A stretch of 64,000 bases of DNA from Xanthostigma xanthostigma (lineage: Eukaryota; Arthropoda; Insecta; Raphidioptera; Raphidiidae): the NCBI GenBank assembly GCA_963575645.1, contig OY754465.1, forward strand, positions 41,566,401-41,630,400, written 5' to 3'. Within the stretch, counting starts at the first letter, position 1; each line of letters starts with the position of its first letter. Position numbers and translations under genes: made by a program. This document shows, piece by piece, positions 1 through 11,450 of this stretch. The notes under the pieces were generated by a model. The model did not search any database and had not been told where the DNA came from. It was given only the letters and a program-made list of their open reading frames with translations.

Positions 1-19
1 TGGCTATCTCTGTGCAAGC

Positions 20-166
20 TTCTGGTCTGAGTTATAAATTATGTCAACGCGATTGGCCCAAGGCTGAATCCACGTGAACGCTATTGATACAAGTCTGAAT
101 CTTTGTCAACGGTATTGGTCTGAGTCTGAATCTCTGTCAGCGGTATTGGTCTGAGTCTGAATTTCT
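20..166. repeat. 31-bp minisatellite, about 4 copies
   Basis: The word CTGAAT recurs at 64, 95, 126 and 157, exactly 31 bp apart. Each is followed by variants of 'CTCTGTCAACGGTATTGGTC'. A more diverged unit precedes them from about 27. The array may continue left of the window. Confidence 0.85.
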
Positions 167-2866
167 GTAATATTCATTGGTTCAATTGTTCGAATGTGAT
201 CTAAAAAGACAGCCAGTACTACCACTTCTTCTATTGAACGATACGTTTTGAGGCCTATTTCACAGCTCGACTTAAGGGAAAGAAAGAGAGAGAGAATAAA
301 ACGTAGGACTCGTGCCGAACGTGGCCGACAATCTACGATAGATAAATTATTGGTTGTGGTCGTCCAAAATCAGCTTCCTTGTTCGAGTGTCGTCTGTTGT
401 AGAGCTTGTCTGGTCTTTGATAAAAATGCAATTCAATAGCAAATATACACATTGCATCTATCAACCATATGTACCTACGTATATAATTAAAGTGCTTAAA
501 CACCATAAATTGGTTATATGTCAGTCTTTGTATGTTTGGTTTTGTTTGACCTGAAATAATCTACGACTCGTAAAAATAAAATACAATATATTTTTTATCT
601 GGAACGTTCTCATTCTGCTCATTGTAGATTTGGATAATTTTGATCCTGTTTAGTTCCAGAAGTTCTCTGTCAGAGATGTTTCTTTCCTTGGAACGTATCA
701 GCATATTCATATAATTCCAATTTCATCACGAGACTGTTTTTTTAAAACCCACTTAGACAACAAAACCCATGACTCAAAGGATTATTATCTGAATCTAATT
801 TTAAACATTGTCTGAAAAAGTAATCAGGAAAAAAAGAGTGCAAATATTCCCTGTTACAACCAGGACTAATGATAGATTCCAAACATTTCCTTCCTTCAAT
901 GCAAAGGTGTTAGTGAAATGTGATAGATCACGGACATGTTTCTGCTAACTAATTCCGCTCAACAAAAGATTACCGTTCTGAGCACATTCCATCTTTAGGT
1001 TTTGCACAAGCCTAGTTCAGTGAAGTTACAGTGAATCTATTGATGAGAAATGGAACTTTTGTTGTGAAGAAATTGAATACTAAAACAGTAATCATAAAAC
1101 ACTAGCATTTTTTTCTTGACGGATGTTTTGCTAGCCATGTTAACATCATGAGGAGATGAAGAAAAAGCATTGAGGTTTGATAAATGCTGGGCTGGATTGG
1201 ATCAGGCATGAAGCGGCTTATATAATAATTACAAATACGAAACTCTTTGTGTACATTCGAATTTTTAAAGTGGAATGCAATAGTAGTTTATATATCTAGT
1301 GGTGTAATGTTGTTTACTGCTTATAAGCAGTGACACTGTGTTGAAACGAGTGCCATTTGAGTTTTAACTGTTACACAAATGATAATATCATTCCGCCCGA
1401 GATATATAATATTTTTGTACGTGTCATTTTAAAAATTTTTATAAGTTATTTTTGGACAAACTTGCCTTCTAGTAGTAGGTAATGAAAAAAAACAACAGAC
1501 GATCATTGATTTACTATGAAATTGGTATAGCGCGACCAGTTTTGTTTTTCATTACAGCATTAGTGCGGAATAGATCACGTTACATTCCTGCATACGTGTG
1601 CATGTAAAGCAGCTAGTTTAGGTCGTGCAAAAAATCTTTTATATGAGCTGGTAATATTTAACCGATTTTCTCCTTAATACAATATGCAATATGGATATTG
1701 TTTATACGTGGGGTTATATTACTATTTACTTTACCGGTTGCGTTGCGTCCTTTGATGTTACGCCACTGATAATATCTCTAAATACGACATAAGATTTTTG
1801 CATGTATATTAAATATATATTTAAGATTAATTTATGTTCATGAGAAATTCGATACTAAACTTTTTTCACGATAATCATTGAGTGTGAATTGTTTTATAAC
1901 TTTCTTTTGTCTCGCAGTTTTTTTATCGTCGAAAAGTAGTGAGTTCTATTAGCACACTTTGTGGTAGGTACTTACTATCAAATTTCCGATGAGGTATTTG
2001 CAAATTTACATATTAAAACTACCGAGCAATAATATAAAATGACAATTGATATATTTGGTAAAAATCACTTTCTAAACAAAATTACACTGGTTGCATTTTT
2101 TCGCATGTTCTATTTTTATTTACCTAGTTCTTGTGGATTTAAAAGTGGTTATAAGCTTAAACCAGTGGTGCCATGTTTAGGATTTTATATTATACTAACG
2201 GCTACCCGCGGCTGTGCAAGCGATTAAGATGACAAATAGTAGTAGAGCCTTCGACTCCACCGTATTACAGTGCGCTCCGCTCGGCAACGACAACAGTAGT
2301 TGAGCCGAAGACTCCACCGTATTGCACACAGTTCTGTGGTTTTGCAGTACTATATACTTTAACTAGAGACAGTTTCCTAGACGTAACATTACTGAGTTCA
2401 ACGAAGGTAGTTAGGATTTAAACCCGGACTTCCCTATTAGAGATACCGCTATGTAAAAACCAATACAGTTATTTGGCTACAAAAACAAAGTTTTAGGCAA
2501 TAATTATTACGGAATATTCTAAAATAAAACATTTAAACATGCAAATAAAGCGTGCATATTTAATAAAAACAACAACATATTTTTTATAAATTTATGTTTA
2601 TTACATTTTGATTTTGTTGCAATGTCATCATATCTTTCCTAAAGTTTGCTTCTAAATGGCTTATTTTAAGTGTTGACTGTTTGAAGAACAAGCCGATGTC
2701 CGCGTAAACACAAAATGGTTACTGACTTCATTTCACTGCTGAAAATACTAATTAAAACGATTTACGGTTCACAATTAAAAACCGGAGGCGTTTATTCATG
2801 ATTTTTATTTCTTGGTTTATATTACATAAGATGTTATCAAAAATATACTTACCTACCTCACATCTA
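167..2866. other. Non-coding stretch, one small repeat fragment
   Basis: No convincing coding exon was seen on either strand. The short ORFs near 248-554 and 2039-2227 have no recognisable domain. Around 2240-2325 the phrase GACTCCACCGTATT occurs twice within about 75 bp, next to 'GGCTACCCGCGGCTGTGC', which looks like the edge of a dispersed insect repeat. The remainder is AT-rich sequence in which I see nothing definite. Confidence 0.5.
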
Positions 2867-2869
2867 TTA

Positions 2870-4551
2870 AGGCCCCCATACACCTCGTTCTTTTTTGGCA
2901 GTTTTCATCGTCACGATAAAACACGTCGGTCAAAACCGAAGTGTATGGGCAAAAACTGTCGATGAAACACGGCAGTTTTTATATCTGCCGAATCTTGATT
3001 TTAAACACGACGTGTTTGCTGGTTGTCGTTTCAAATCGTAGAGGCCCCCATACACCTCGTTCTTTTTTGGCAGTTTTAACCGCCGGGTAAAACTGTACGG
3101 TTAAACACGAACAACGGCCATCCCCATACACCTCGTTCTTTTATGGCAGTTTTAACCGCACGGGTAAAACTGTACGGTTAATTTAAACACGAACAACGGC
3201 CATATCCACACAGAGGCGTAGTTTCGTTCAGTTTTTCTGAAGTCGTGGCATCATTAATACGATCTGTTTTGATGGAAAATACAATAATATTGATATTATT
3301 TTATGTTTAATAAACATTAATAAACAATATAATGCAAAAATAATTAATAAAATTGATTGATATTAGTCTAAATTAGAGTGTTTTATTTGACACCATTATT
3401 TTTTCCTCTAAATTAATCAATATGTTTATAGCAATTTTCATTTATTTTTGTCAAAATTGCTTAGCACTAAAACGGTGAAAATATAAATCAATACTCAAAC
3501 TAATTACAATCATTTAATTAATATGACTTATTTGCTGTACGTCGCACCACTGAATAAACACGTCGATTCTTATCGGAAAGCGCCACACATTACGATTTAA
3601 AACGACAACCAGCAAACACGTCGTGTTTAAAATCAAGCTTCGGCAGATAAAAAAACTGCCGTGTTTCATCGACAGTTTTTGCCCATACACTTCGGTTTTG
3701 ACCGACGTGTTTTATCGTGACGATGAAAACTGCCAAAAAAGAACGAGGTGTATGGGGGCCTTAATGTGTGGCGCTTTCCGATAAGAATCGACGTGTTTAT
3801 TCAGTGGTGCGACGTACAGCAAATAAGTCATATTAGTTAAATTATTGTAATTAGTTTGAGTATTGATTTATATTTTAATAATAACTCAAAATAAGTATGT
3901 TCGTCCATTCTCAGGTAATTGAACCAATCCCCAGGTTCAAGTTTCAGCTCGTTCAATTCATACAATTGTATCGAAGCCATTCGTGCCTTTGGAAAATAAA
4001 ATCTAGTGAGTATTCTGATAGGGATAAAAAAAATAAAGCTTACGAAGACATGATTATAAAATTAAGAGAAGTAGATAATTCAGCAACAAAGGAATGTGTA
4101 AAAAAGAAAATAGATTCTCTACGTGGTTGCTTCCGAAAGGAATTAAAAAAAGGAATCCAATCCAAGAAATCTGGATCGGGGACTGATGATTAGAAGATTT
4201 ACGTGTGAAAATTGCCTGCGTTTAAGTAACCATTCTTTAGTCCATTTTGAACGTTTTCTTTTTGAAAATTTTAATTTTATAGCCACTGCGGCTGCAACTG
4301 CTAACGTTGTCGTAGGATCCATCAAAGCAGATCGTATTAATGATGCCACGACTTCAGAAAAACTGAACGAAACAACGCCTCTGTGTGGATATGGCCGTTG
4401 TTCGTGTTTAATTAACCGTACAGTTTTACCCGTGCGGTTAAAACTGCCATAAAAGAACGAGGTGTATGGGGATGGCCGTTGTTCGTGTTTAACCGTACAG
4501 TTTTACCCGGCGGTTAAAACTGCCAAAAAAGAACGAGGTGTATGGGGGCCT
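2870..4551 (+). mobile_element. Rearranged PIF/Harbinger-type DNA transposon
   Basis: The outer ends are inverted copies of AGGCCCCCATACACC, flanked by a TTA duplication at 2867-2869 and 4552-4554, the 3-bp target typical of PIF/Harbinger. Inside, block A (2870-3040) is repeated inverted at 3591-3761, and block B (3042-3260) is repeated inverted at about 4320-4551. A third inverted pair, C (3481-3590 and 3762-3873), directly brackets the second A. Block B holds two tandem copies of the CATACACCTCGTTCTTTT module. The order A-B-C-A'-C'-B' means the inverted pairs cross. A MADF-like ORF lies between C' and B'. No transposase (DDE) ORF remains, so the copy is non-autonomous or broken. Confidence 0.85.
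3897..4193 (+). pseudogene. MADF-domain ORF remnant of the Harbinger element
   Basis: This 98-codon frame carries a recognisable MADF (Myb/SANT-like) DNA-binding domain from about residue 20 to the end. The pattern LYRSHSCLWKIKSSEY is followed by a Lys-rich helix, then KKIDSLRGCFRKELKK and SKKSGSGTDD. It stops at TAG just where MADF proteins normally continue with a Tyr/Trp-rich strand. PIF/Harbinger elements usually encode such a protein beside the transposase, where it helps bind the element ends. The start Met is only the first ATG. Possible splice acceptors (CCCCAG and TTTCAG at about 3930-3950) suggest the domain was once an internal exon. The family call is firm; function in this copy is unlikely. 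Confidence 0.75.
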
Positions 4552-4899
4552 TTACAAACCTTTCGGAAACTGTTGGATATTATTTCTTTTTTGAGAATAC
4601 AGATCAATAACTATATAAGTATGAGTCTGACACCCCAGACGAATTTGTTTTAACCCCCCGCCCCCTAACAACATTTCTGATGTGAAACATCTATTAGGGC
4701 GTTTCGCAGCAAATCCATGTTGTGACAGAAACCGGATCCGTGTTGCCACAGTCATCTATTTTAAATACACGGTAATAGACCGCACATTGACTATAGACTT
4801 AATTCAAATAATTTGAAAACGTCGTACAGTTGTGCATCAATGGTCATTGTATTTGTACTCCGCATTACTGTTGAACATATATCTAATAATTAATTATCT

Positions 4900-5063
4900 T
4901 TTTTTTTTTTTTTTTTGTACGGAGGGGGAAATCCAGTTACGGACACCCAGGTGTTCTCTGGGTAGTGTAGGACTCGAAGAATTGCTCCATACCCACTAAA
5001 ACCCCCTCCCTCACACTCTTTGTGTCCCCCCACGGTACCGACCTCCAGTCATTCCTTCGCGGG
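4900..5063 (-). mobile_element. SINE-like retroposon with poly(A) tail and 15-bp duplication
   Basis: A run of 18 T at 4899-4916 is the poly(A) tail of a minus-strand insert. The whole unit is flanked by perfect AATAATTAATTATCT copies at 4885-4899 and 5064-5078, the classic mark of LINE-assisted insertion. The body is about 145 bp and GC-rich compared with its surroundings. On the minus strand it contains CTTCGAGTCC (4970-4979), close to a Pol III B box, and a small stem around CACCCAGGTG. I do not recognise the source RNA. The sequence at 50.7 kb is a related copy of the target without the insert. Confidence 0.85.
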
Positions 5064-5078
5064 AATAATTAATTATCT

Positions 5079-5500
5079 ATATGAATCATTGTCTATCTAC
5101 TCAATGTGCGGGGAGTGAAGGCAACAAAGCGTATCGAAAATATATCTACGTCTCTTTCTTGGATGTAATTCCCTGATGTCTCCGACGATAAAATTGGTTG
5201 ATGTTCCTTGCATTCAGTCTGAACAAAGACGTTGAAATAAAAGTAACGTATTCAATCGTATCTCCCTATTTCAAAAACTTTATGTCTTTTTTATGACGTT
5301 AAGCCAATCAGAGCCAACGAGTTCTTACGACTTAAAAAAGTCAGAAATATATATTTGCACCCTAATAGCTCGATTGCGATTTTATTTCTATGCTCGGTGA
5401 AGAATAGAAGTATATGTTTTGGAGTTCGCGTTATTTGTTCATTTGAGGTTAGAAATGTGTTTAATGTATGTGTCATATCTGCAAGGCGTCCCACGACGGC
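5079..5500. repeat. Dispersed repeat 'X', copy 1
   Basis: From ATGAATCATTGTCTATCTAC onward this region matches 50733-50930 and then 51690-51790 with scattered differences. The shared blocks include ATGTGCGG..GTGAAG, TCTCTTTCTT..GATGTAATTCCCTGAT, and the CCCTAAT-GATTGCGATTTT stretch near 5360. The second copy is broken by two later inserts, so this copy shows the uninterrupted state. No coding potential is apparent; the 75-aa minus-strand frame here is not shared. Confidence 0.8.
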
Positions 5501-5879
5501 TCCTAATATTTTTTTCAATTAAAAATGTTTATATTTATTTTTGTAAATTAACTAGTCTGCGCGAACTAGTTATTAAGTCAGCTGACAAATTTTTTTAAGA
5601 ATAGCTTATTGCAGAAAAATAATGACTACTTGTGTTGATGCGGCCCACCTAAAGAATAAGAATCGTCAACCCTCACAGCTGTCTTTCGTGCCGTAACTAG
5701 TCATTCCATCATTTCCGCTAGGACCCATTCCATTTCGCGGTGCGACCGTGCAAAATTTGAGCTAAATCTATTCAAGTTATTATTCAAAGGTTCCTCAATA
5801 CCTAATTCAGGTTAACTAGCGGGAGAGTCGTCGCATTTATTCAGGTGCGATAGTAAATTTAATTTCAGCAAGTAGAGGA

Positions 5880-6686
5880 TTCTGCAAGATCAAATTGGCA
5901 CGGACCAGCACAGCACGAACCTGTAACCTTCACAACTTCGCACACCATAACTGCAGGGACCAGTAAATTTTAGTGCAGGTTCCATATGCGGCAGACATTT
6001 TGCAGTTTTTAACTATTTATTATTAACACGCACATACCGTGTAGTTCGGTGGAAGAAGTTTTTATTTTGACGATGTTTGCAGAAAAAGAAGAAGAAGAAG
6101 AACCCAGGAAAAAAAATGGGTTACACTCCGGGAGTGCCGGCCGAAGTGAAAACTTGAATATTACCTCTGCTCTCCATCCGTCTTACGAATTTTCGATCAG
6201 TTTACCCATACCTCTACTCTCCATCCGTCTTACGAATTTTCGATCAGGTCACGTGTCCTGACGCGAGTTTAACATTTTTTACCCATTACAAAAAAAGTGT
6301 ACAACGCCGCTAAAGAAGTTTTCACTTCAAAAGAAAATTTTCAGGTTCACCTATCAATATTGTGAATTTAATTGTTTATTTCCTGAATTACGGAGAGATA
6401 TCAACAAAAATTCTTTCAATATTTTCAAATGCGACAAAACAAATTCTAAGAGCTCTTGGATATCAGTACTTCGTCTGTACAGTACCAAAACACAGAATTA
6501 AGTTAGTCCAGTATGGTCAGACATAGAAACTGCAAGTCATAATTGTATCCCTCCTATACGATTTGCTTTGACGGTTGTGGCTGGTTGCAGGTGCTGGTCT
6601 TGCGCTACTGCGTTATATAACTTGGGTAGTTTTAAGAACAGGCTTTTTGTGCTAGGTCGCGTAGATATAGTGTGCGCGGATTTTAA
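5880..6686. mobile_element. Terminal-inverted-repeat element family 'CAGCAC', copy 1 (decayed)
   Basis: It shares GACCAGCACAGCACGAACCTG near its left end, a GAGGAAGCCAGGAAAAAA-like interior, the GGTTGCAGGTGCT block and the right end TAGTGTGCGCGG with 34623-35235. The left end here is too diverged to place. A second element (6119-6331) sits inside. The pure GAA run near 6084-6100 is shared only partly. Confidence 0.6.
6119..6331. mobile_element. Small MITE with ACTCCGGGAGTGCCGGC end, copy 1
   Basis: Matches 41421-41688. It begins ACTCCGGGAGTGCCGGC and ends AAGTTTTCACTTC, which is the inverse of GAAGTGAAAACTT at 6143-6155. Inside, CGTCTTACGAATTTTCGATC occurs twice. The same block is further multiplied in the other copy. 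Confidence 0.75.
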
Positions 6687-6689
6687 GTT

Positions 6690-7245
6690 TGAGAAACACA
6701 GTATTGGTACAATATTTTGAACAACCTGTATGTAATCTACGTTGGTGTCCAAGAATTTAATATATAGTTTATTTTGTTTTGTGTATTTATCATGACATTA
6801 ACTTATTTACATAAATCATACAACTGTTTCCCGTATATTTCTTTATTTTCTCTAATGAATATTTTTTGCCATGTATTACGGTAATCGGCAGTGGCAGACC
6901 AAATAAACCTGATGAAAATATAAAAACTTTTAAATGCGGTTTCATAGCAGAGGTCAAACTATAAATAATGTTCATTTAAAGCAAATGAACAAGCATATTT
7001 ATTTCGGAAATTTGTTATTTTACTTGAAGTTATGTTTGAAAAATTAAATGTAATCCAAAAAAACGTCTACATTAATTGTTGTAATTCTAAATATGTTTGA
7101 CATTTAAATTTACAAACTTATACTAGCCGTTTGTTCTAGTTAAATTCAATTGAGCTAATATAGGAACCATTCGCTTCGCTCGTTCGGTCGAGTTAAATGG
7201 AAATCGCGCGCGGAAGCAACGTTTTCAATTCAATTATTTATTTAT
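6690..7245. other. Non-coding stretch
   Basis: AT-rich DNA with no recognisable exon, RNA gene or terminal repeat. The only notable feature is the small GC palindrome TTCGCTTCGCTCG near 7169. Confidence 0.5.
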
Positions 7246-7249
7246 TCCT

Positions 7250-7490
7250 TTGACATAAATATATAGAAAAAGTCAACAAAAAATCAGAACAAATGAAGTT
7301 ACATTAGATCGTCAATATATAGAAGAAAATCCTGAATGGAGTAAAATTTGTGCTTATATATTGTAATGACACTCGAAAAAACTATTAAAGATTGGAAGAA
7401 TTTTTCAAATTTAGGTTCTAGACCTAGAGATTTTGCATTTGCATATAATGTAGAGAAGATTAAAAAAATCCTGTTTTGAAAAGGCATGTT
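7250..7490 (-). pseudogene. LINE 3'-terminal coding fragment
   Basis: The minus-strand frame ends with KFYSIQDFLLYIDDLM, which resembles the C-terminal '..FYSI.EFL..' of the reverse-transcriptase ORF in several insect non-LTR elements. It is followed in that direction by an A/T-rich tail with a TTTATTTATT block. Only the last 60 or so codons are present, as expected for a 5'-truncated copy. The assignment rests on this short motif. Confidence 0.4.
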
Positions 7491-7839
7491 ATTATTACAA
7501 TTTTATTTTACTTTTACTAGCTCAACTGGTTCGCGAAAATCTGCTATGGAGTTATTTTGTAACATTTTTTTGTTGAAGAAAAGGGAGGTTGTAATCCTTC
7601 CTAATCTTGAAATAGGGAACATTCCAATCCTTTTTTTATAAAGCGCTTAAAATCAGATTCAGATAATTATTCGTTAAGTAATGGGTTTTGTTAATTACGT
7701 ACAGTAGACTCTAATTAATCTGGCCCGTATCAGACTAGTGTGTCGAGCTACCAAAATCGTCGGATTAATGGAAGTTTACAGCATAAGCTTGTGTATTATA
7801 CCGTTTTTTATTACAAAACAACATATAAAATAAGAAAAT

Positions 7840-8762
7840 GAATTTGAATTTGAATTTGAATTTATTTACTTACTTTTACATTATTTTTACAAAATGCAAT
7901 TATAATATGTAAGTTTTCCTACCCAACTTGGCAGAGCCAGTTCCAGGGTAGGAAACAAAACATTTTACAGTTTGAATTGGTATTTGTAGCGTATATTTTC
8001 AAAATACGAATTGAAAAAAAAATTGAAAGAAAATAAATAAAATGAATTAATAATAACTTACGGAGTTTTAGTAAATTCAGAGTGATTGAGGATGCTGTAA
8101 ACAATTTTTGAGTTGTTTCCATGTAACAACCAGCCGAATATTTTTTTATTAAATGTTTGTAGGCGCTTTATTTTCTTGAATTTAACAGGTATGCTGTTGT
8201 ATAGCTTAGGAGCAAGGAATACCGCATGGTTTTGGCTAAAAGTCTTCGACATTTTTGGCACTTGTATGGGATTTTGGGACATCATTCTTGTTTCATAATT
8301 ATGATGATATGGGATACGGTTTTCTGGCTTTTTATGGAACAGGGATAGAGCAGCTTTAGCAAATAATTGAGTAATATTCAATACTCGAAATTCGCTAAAG
8401 AGTTCTAAGGAAGGGTAACGACGAGGTTTTTTATGGATTATCCGGAGAAGGAGTTTTTGGGTGGAAGCAAGTGACATCAGTGCAGATTTGTACGTGCCAC
8501 CCCAGATAGAAATGCCATATTCGATCACTGATTGGCACAGAGCAAAGTATACCTGTCTTAACAACTCCATGTGTAATATGTTTCTAAGTGTTATGAATAT
8601 GTGACAAAGTTTTCTTAATTTTTTTGATAATGTGTCAGTATGTAAATTCCATTTGAGGTGTCTGTCTACTATTAATCCTAAATATTTAATGTGTTGTACT
8701 TGTACTACAAGAAACTGTCTGCAACGGTCGGTTTTGGAGAGCCGACTGTATTTAGAACTCAA
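7840..8762 (-). pseudogene. Non-LTR retrotransposon (CR1/Jockey-like) reverse-transcriptase C-terminus
   Basis: An open minus-strand frame of 234 codons (8058-8762) reads as the thumb and C-terminal region of a LINE reverse transcriptase. Visible landmarks are KYLGLIVDRHLKW, LRQVYFALCQSVIEYGISIW and STQKLLLRIIHKKPRRYPS, ending with LAPKLYNSIP. The catalytic YADD region is missing, so the copy is 5'-truncated or its upstream part has decayed. The 3' flank carries a short untranslated region and ends in (TTCAAA)n at about 7840-7862, the microsatellite tail typical of CR1-group elements. Such ORFs copy element RNA at a nicked chromosomal target. A related fragment lies at 8990-9320 on the other strand. 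The open frame suggests moderately recent insertion. Confidence 0.8.
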
Positions 8763-8989
8763 AATGAAATTGGAACTCTATAGATATGCGTTCTATAAGG
8801 AAAGATAGGAAACGTCTTCGACAGAGTACCTAATTCCTGAGACTACGTATCCGGAGCTAGTCTACATACGGCTAGACTGGACCGTTTCTAGTTTGAACAG
8901 AGATTCAGCCTTTTAAAGTGAAAAAGAAAATATTACTTATAGAAAAAATGCATATAAACTATCCATATGATGGCAGTTTATGTCTGCCA

Positions 8990-9320
8990 TCATATAAATA
9001 CATTGAAGCCAATTATCTCTGCACAAAAACTTTTCCTACAAATAATCCTTAAAGTCTCATTTATTTAGCAATTTAAGAGTTCTAAGCATACGCTAAAGAT
9101 CCTGAATCCTGTTCAGATACCAAAAGTGTCGAAAACTTTTAGCCAAAAATATGTTGTGTTTTTTATCTAAAACTATACAAATTGCGTACAAATTAAAATA
9201 GTTCGGCGTTAAATATGAAAAAGACTGTTTAAACTTTAAATGAATTGACGTAAAAAAAGGAAATAAAAAAATGTCCTATTACTGTATGGCTTATAACTAA
9301 TCTCTAATTTAACTTTCAGA
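8990..9320 (+). pseudogene. Second, decayed copy of the same LINE end
   Basis: Plus-strand reading gives SAQKLFLQIILK near 9014 and NPVQIPKVSKTFSQKYVVFF near 9106-9165. These align with STQKLLLRIIHK and NPIQVPKMSKTFSQNHAVFL of the minus-strand copy at 7840-8762. Several stops lie between them. Just upstream is an ATGATGGCAG/CTGCCATCAT hairpin (8968-8994). Confidence 0.65.
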
Positions 9321-11440
9321 ATATTTGACTCGTTTGCCTTTAAAATGTTGAAAATGAAGTTATACAAAAGCAGCTTAAGTGTCTCTGAGCTTTATTCAAA
9401 ATTTTAATCGTAAGGTATGGACTGATATCTTCCTTGAAAGGGATTTCATAAATAAATCGTATAAGCATTTTGAAGTTTCTCTATCTTATTTCAAGTAATT
9501 TTGAAAAATTCAAGCATATTATTTTTGTTTTTTTTTATGATTAGCTTGACCTGTATCTAAGCATGTATTTATATATGTATATACATGTATGTATGAATGT
9601 ATCTATGTTTCGGAATCTTTCAAATTGATTTTCACCCACTTCAAGTCGTCTGAAAAAAATGAAGTTTTGCACAGGTATATTAAGAACGCATGATAATACA
9701 ATAATTTAAATAAATATATAAATAATTTATATGCATTAATTAATTAACTTGAGAAATTACTGTAAGTAGCTAACAAGCCGTAAAGCGATGCACGTTGCAT
9801 TGTCTCCTCCACTGTCATTTAAATTGTTTTTTAGTCTTATCATTAAAATTGGAGTTTAAAAAAACTAAAAAGTAAAAAATCATTTTTAAATATAAAGAGT
9901 TTGTTCCACAGCGATAGGATGTCCCCCATCTCAATATACTTAATTTAATTTTTGAAAATAAGCTTGATATGAGAAAAGCTTATTAAAAAAAAATTAGATT
10001 ATATATGGTTGTGGAACAAAATCTTCATATTTCAAAAGTGTTTTTCTCTTTTAAATTCACATTGCTATAAAATCGAATTTTATAAAATTTTATTTATTTG
10101 AAAATAAAATACTTTTCTGGAAAGTAATCTTAATACAGGTAGGCTTTAGGTAAGATGCTTATTGATAGAAACGTAAATTCGCTACAACGACTTTGACCTT
10201 AGTGCACGTTAATTTATTTAAACTCGTTTAATAAGTGTAGTGCAGCTGTTTGGTTTCTATATAATTTATGTGAATGAACTGCAGGTCTAACTAAACATAT
10301 CGTCTAAACGTCTATGACTAATTCATCAACAGCACGATGATAATGTTGTACTGACCGCTGTCTGTATGTACGTCTGTATTTATTACACCTGTGCCAGTAT
10401 CTGTCAGCAGACGCGATGTTACATATACCTAGATACTCACGAACGCCTCAAGCTTTTTATCACTGTCTACAGGTGTTTCAAAACTTCGATAATAAGTCCA
10501 CTGCACACGATGCTGATTTTTGTCACTGCTTGTTTTCGCTGGCGTGCTGTGGCGCTCAATTGTTTAGGGAGTTGTATGCGTGTTGATTCTGAAGCTGGAT
10601 TTGTAGATGGTTTTAATCGATTGTCAACAAAAATGGACGATAACGCGATTAAAGCAGAAATTATTGTTTATCGCGGATAAATAGCAATTGTTGCGTTTAT
10701 ATTAAATTAACTACCCGCAGCTTCGCACGTAATTGAGACGAAACATACGCAATTTTTAAATTACCATATTACTGCACCGTGCAACAGAGAGAGATAACCG
10801 AAAGATGTTTGCCATCGGTTATATCAAATTGAATTTACTTCTATATAAATCGATTAGGAAAATTCTGTTGTACGAAATTTATGTAAAATTTTCTCCTCTT
10901 TCGTTTAAGGTTTCGAACCGATCTGATTTAAATTGAGCGAGTTATAAGCAAAAAGTCGTTTTTACTTTATGGCTCCCCTCTGGGGTCAAAATTAAAAAAT
11001 CGGGCGACGTTAAGATCTAAGTTACCCGGAGATGAACTGAACAAAAAAAAGTTTTTTTTTAATCGGTTAAGGTGTTTGAGCTGTACACAATCCACAAAAA
11101 AGCAGATACACAGACAAAGCGAGTACATATAAGCGCTTTAGCTTACGCTATTCGCGCCTAAAAAAAAAAACAAAATTAAATTTTCAATAGAACCTTAAAG
11201 AATCACTGGATTTGAGTTTTCGATCATCTAATAGTTGTCGTTGTATCTCGCGTGTAAGTATCGTTTCGTAAAAGTAAGTTTAACTATTATGTATGTAATC
11301 ATATTATTATAACTAATCCATAATATGTAGTAGTGGCAAAATTTGCTAAATATACCCTTTCTTAGTTGACCTTGAATCCCTACTCTAGTGTAAGAAACGT
11401 CTGCGATAAAATATTCGAGTTTAAGGGCAATATATTTTTC
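9321..11440. other. Non-coding stretch with simple and dispersed repeat pieces
   Basis: Nothing coding is convincing, including the 104-codon frame at 10366-10680, which lacks any domain. Visible items are a TATG-rich microsatellite near 9565-9605, inverted TTTGTTCCACA/TGTGGAACAAA words at 9900 and 10010, and a dispersed repeat piece at about 10708-11165 beginning CTACCCGCAGCTTCGCACG. Confidence 0.5.
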
Positions 11441-11450
11441 GAATTTTTCG

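Noticed and set aside
7704..7780. CAGTAGACTCTAATTAATCT as the end of a Tigger-like element
   Set aside because: No matching inverted end with a TA duplication was found, so only an isolated end-like word remains.
10366..10680. 104-codon plus-strand ORF as a gene
   Set aside because: Composition follows local AT bias, no domain or signal is visible, and there is no splice or codon-bias support.
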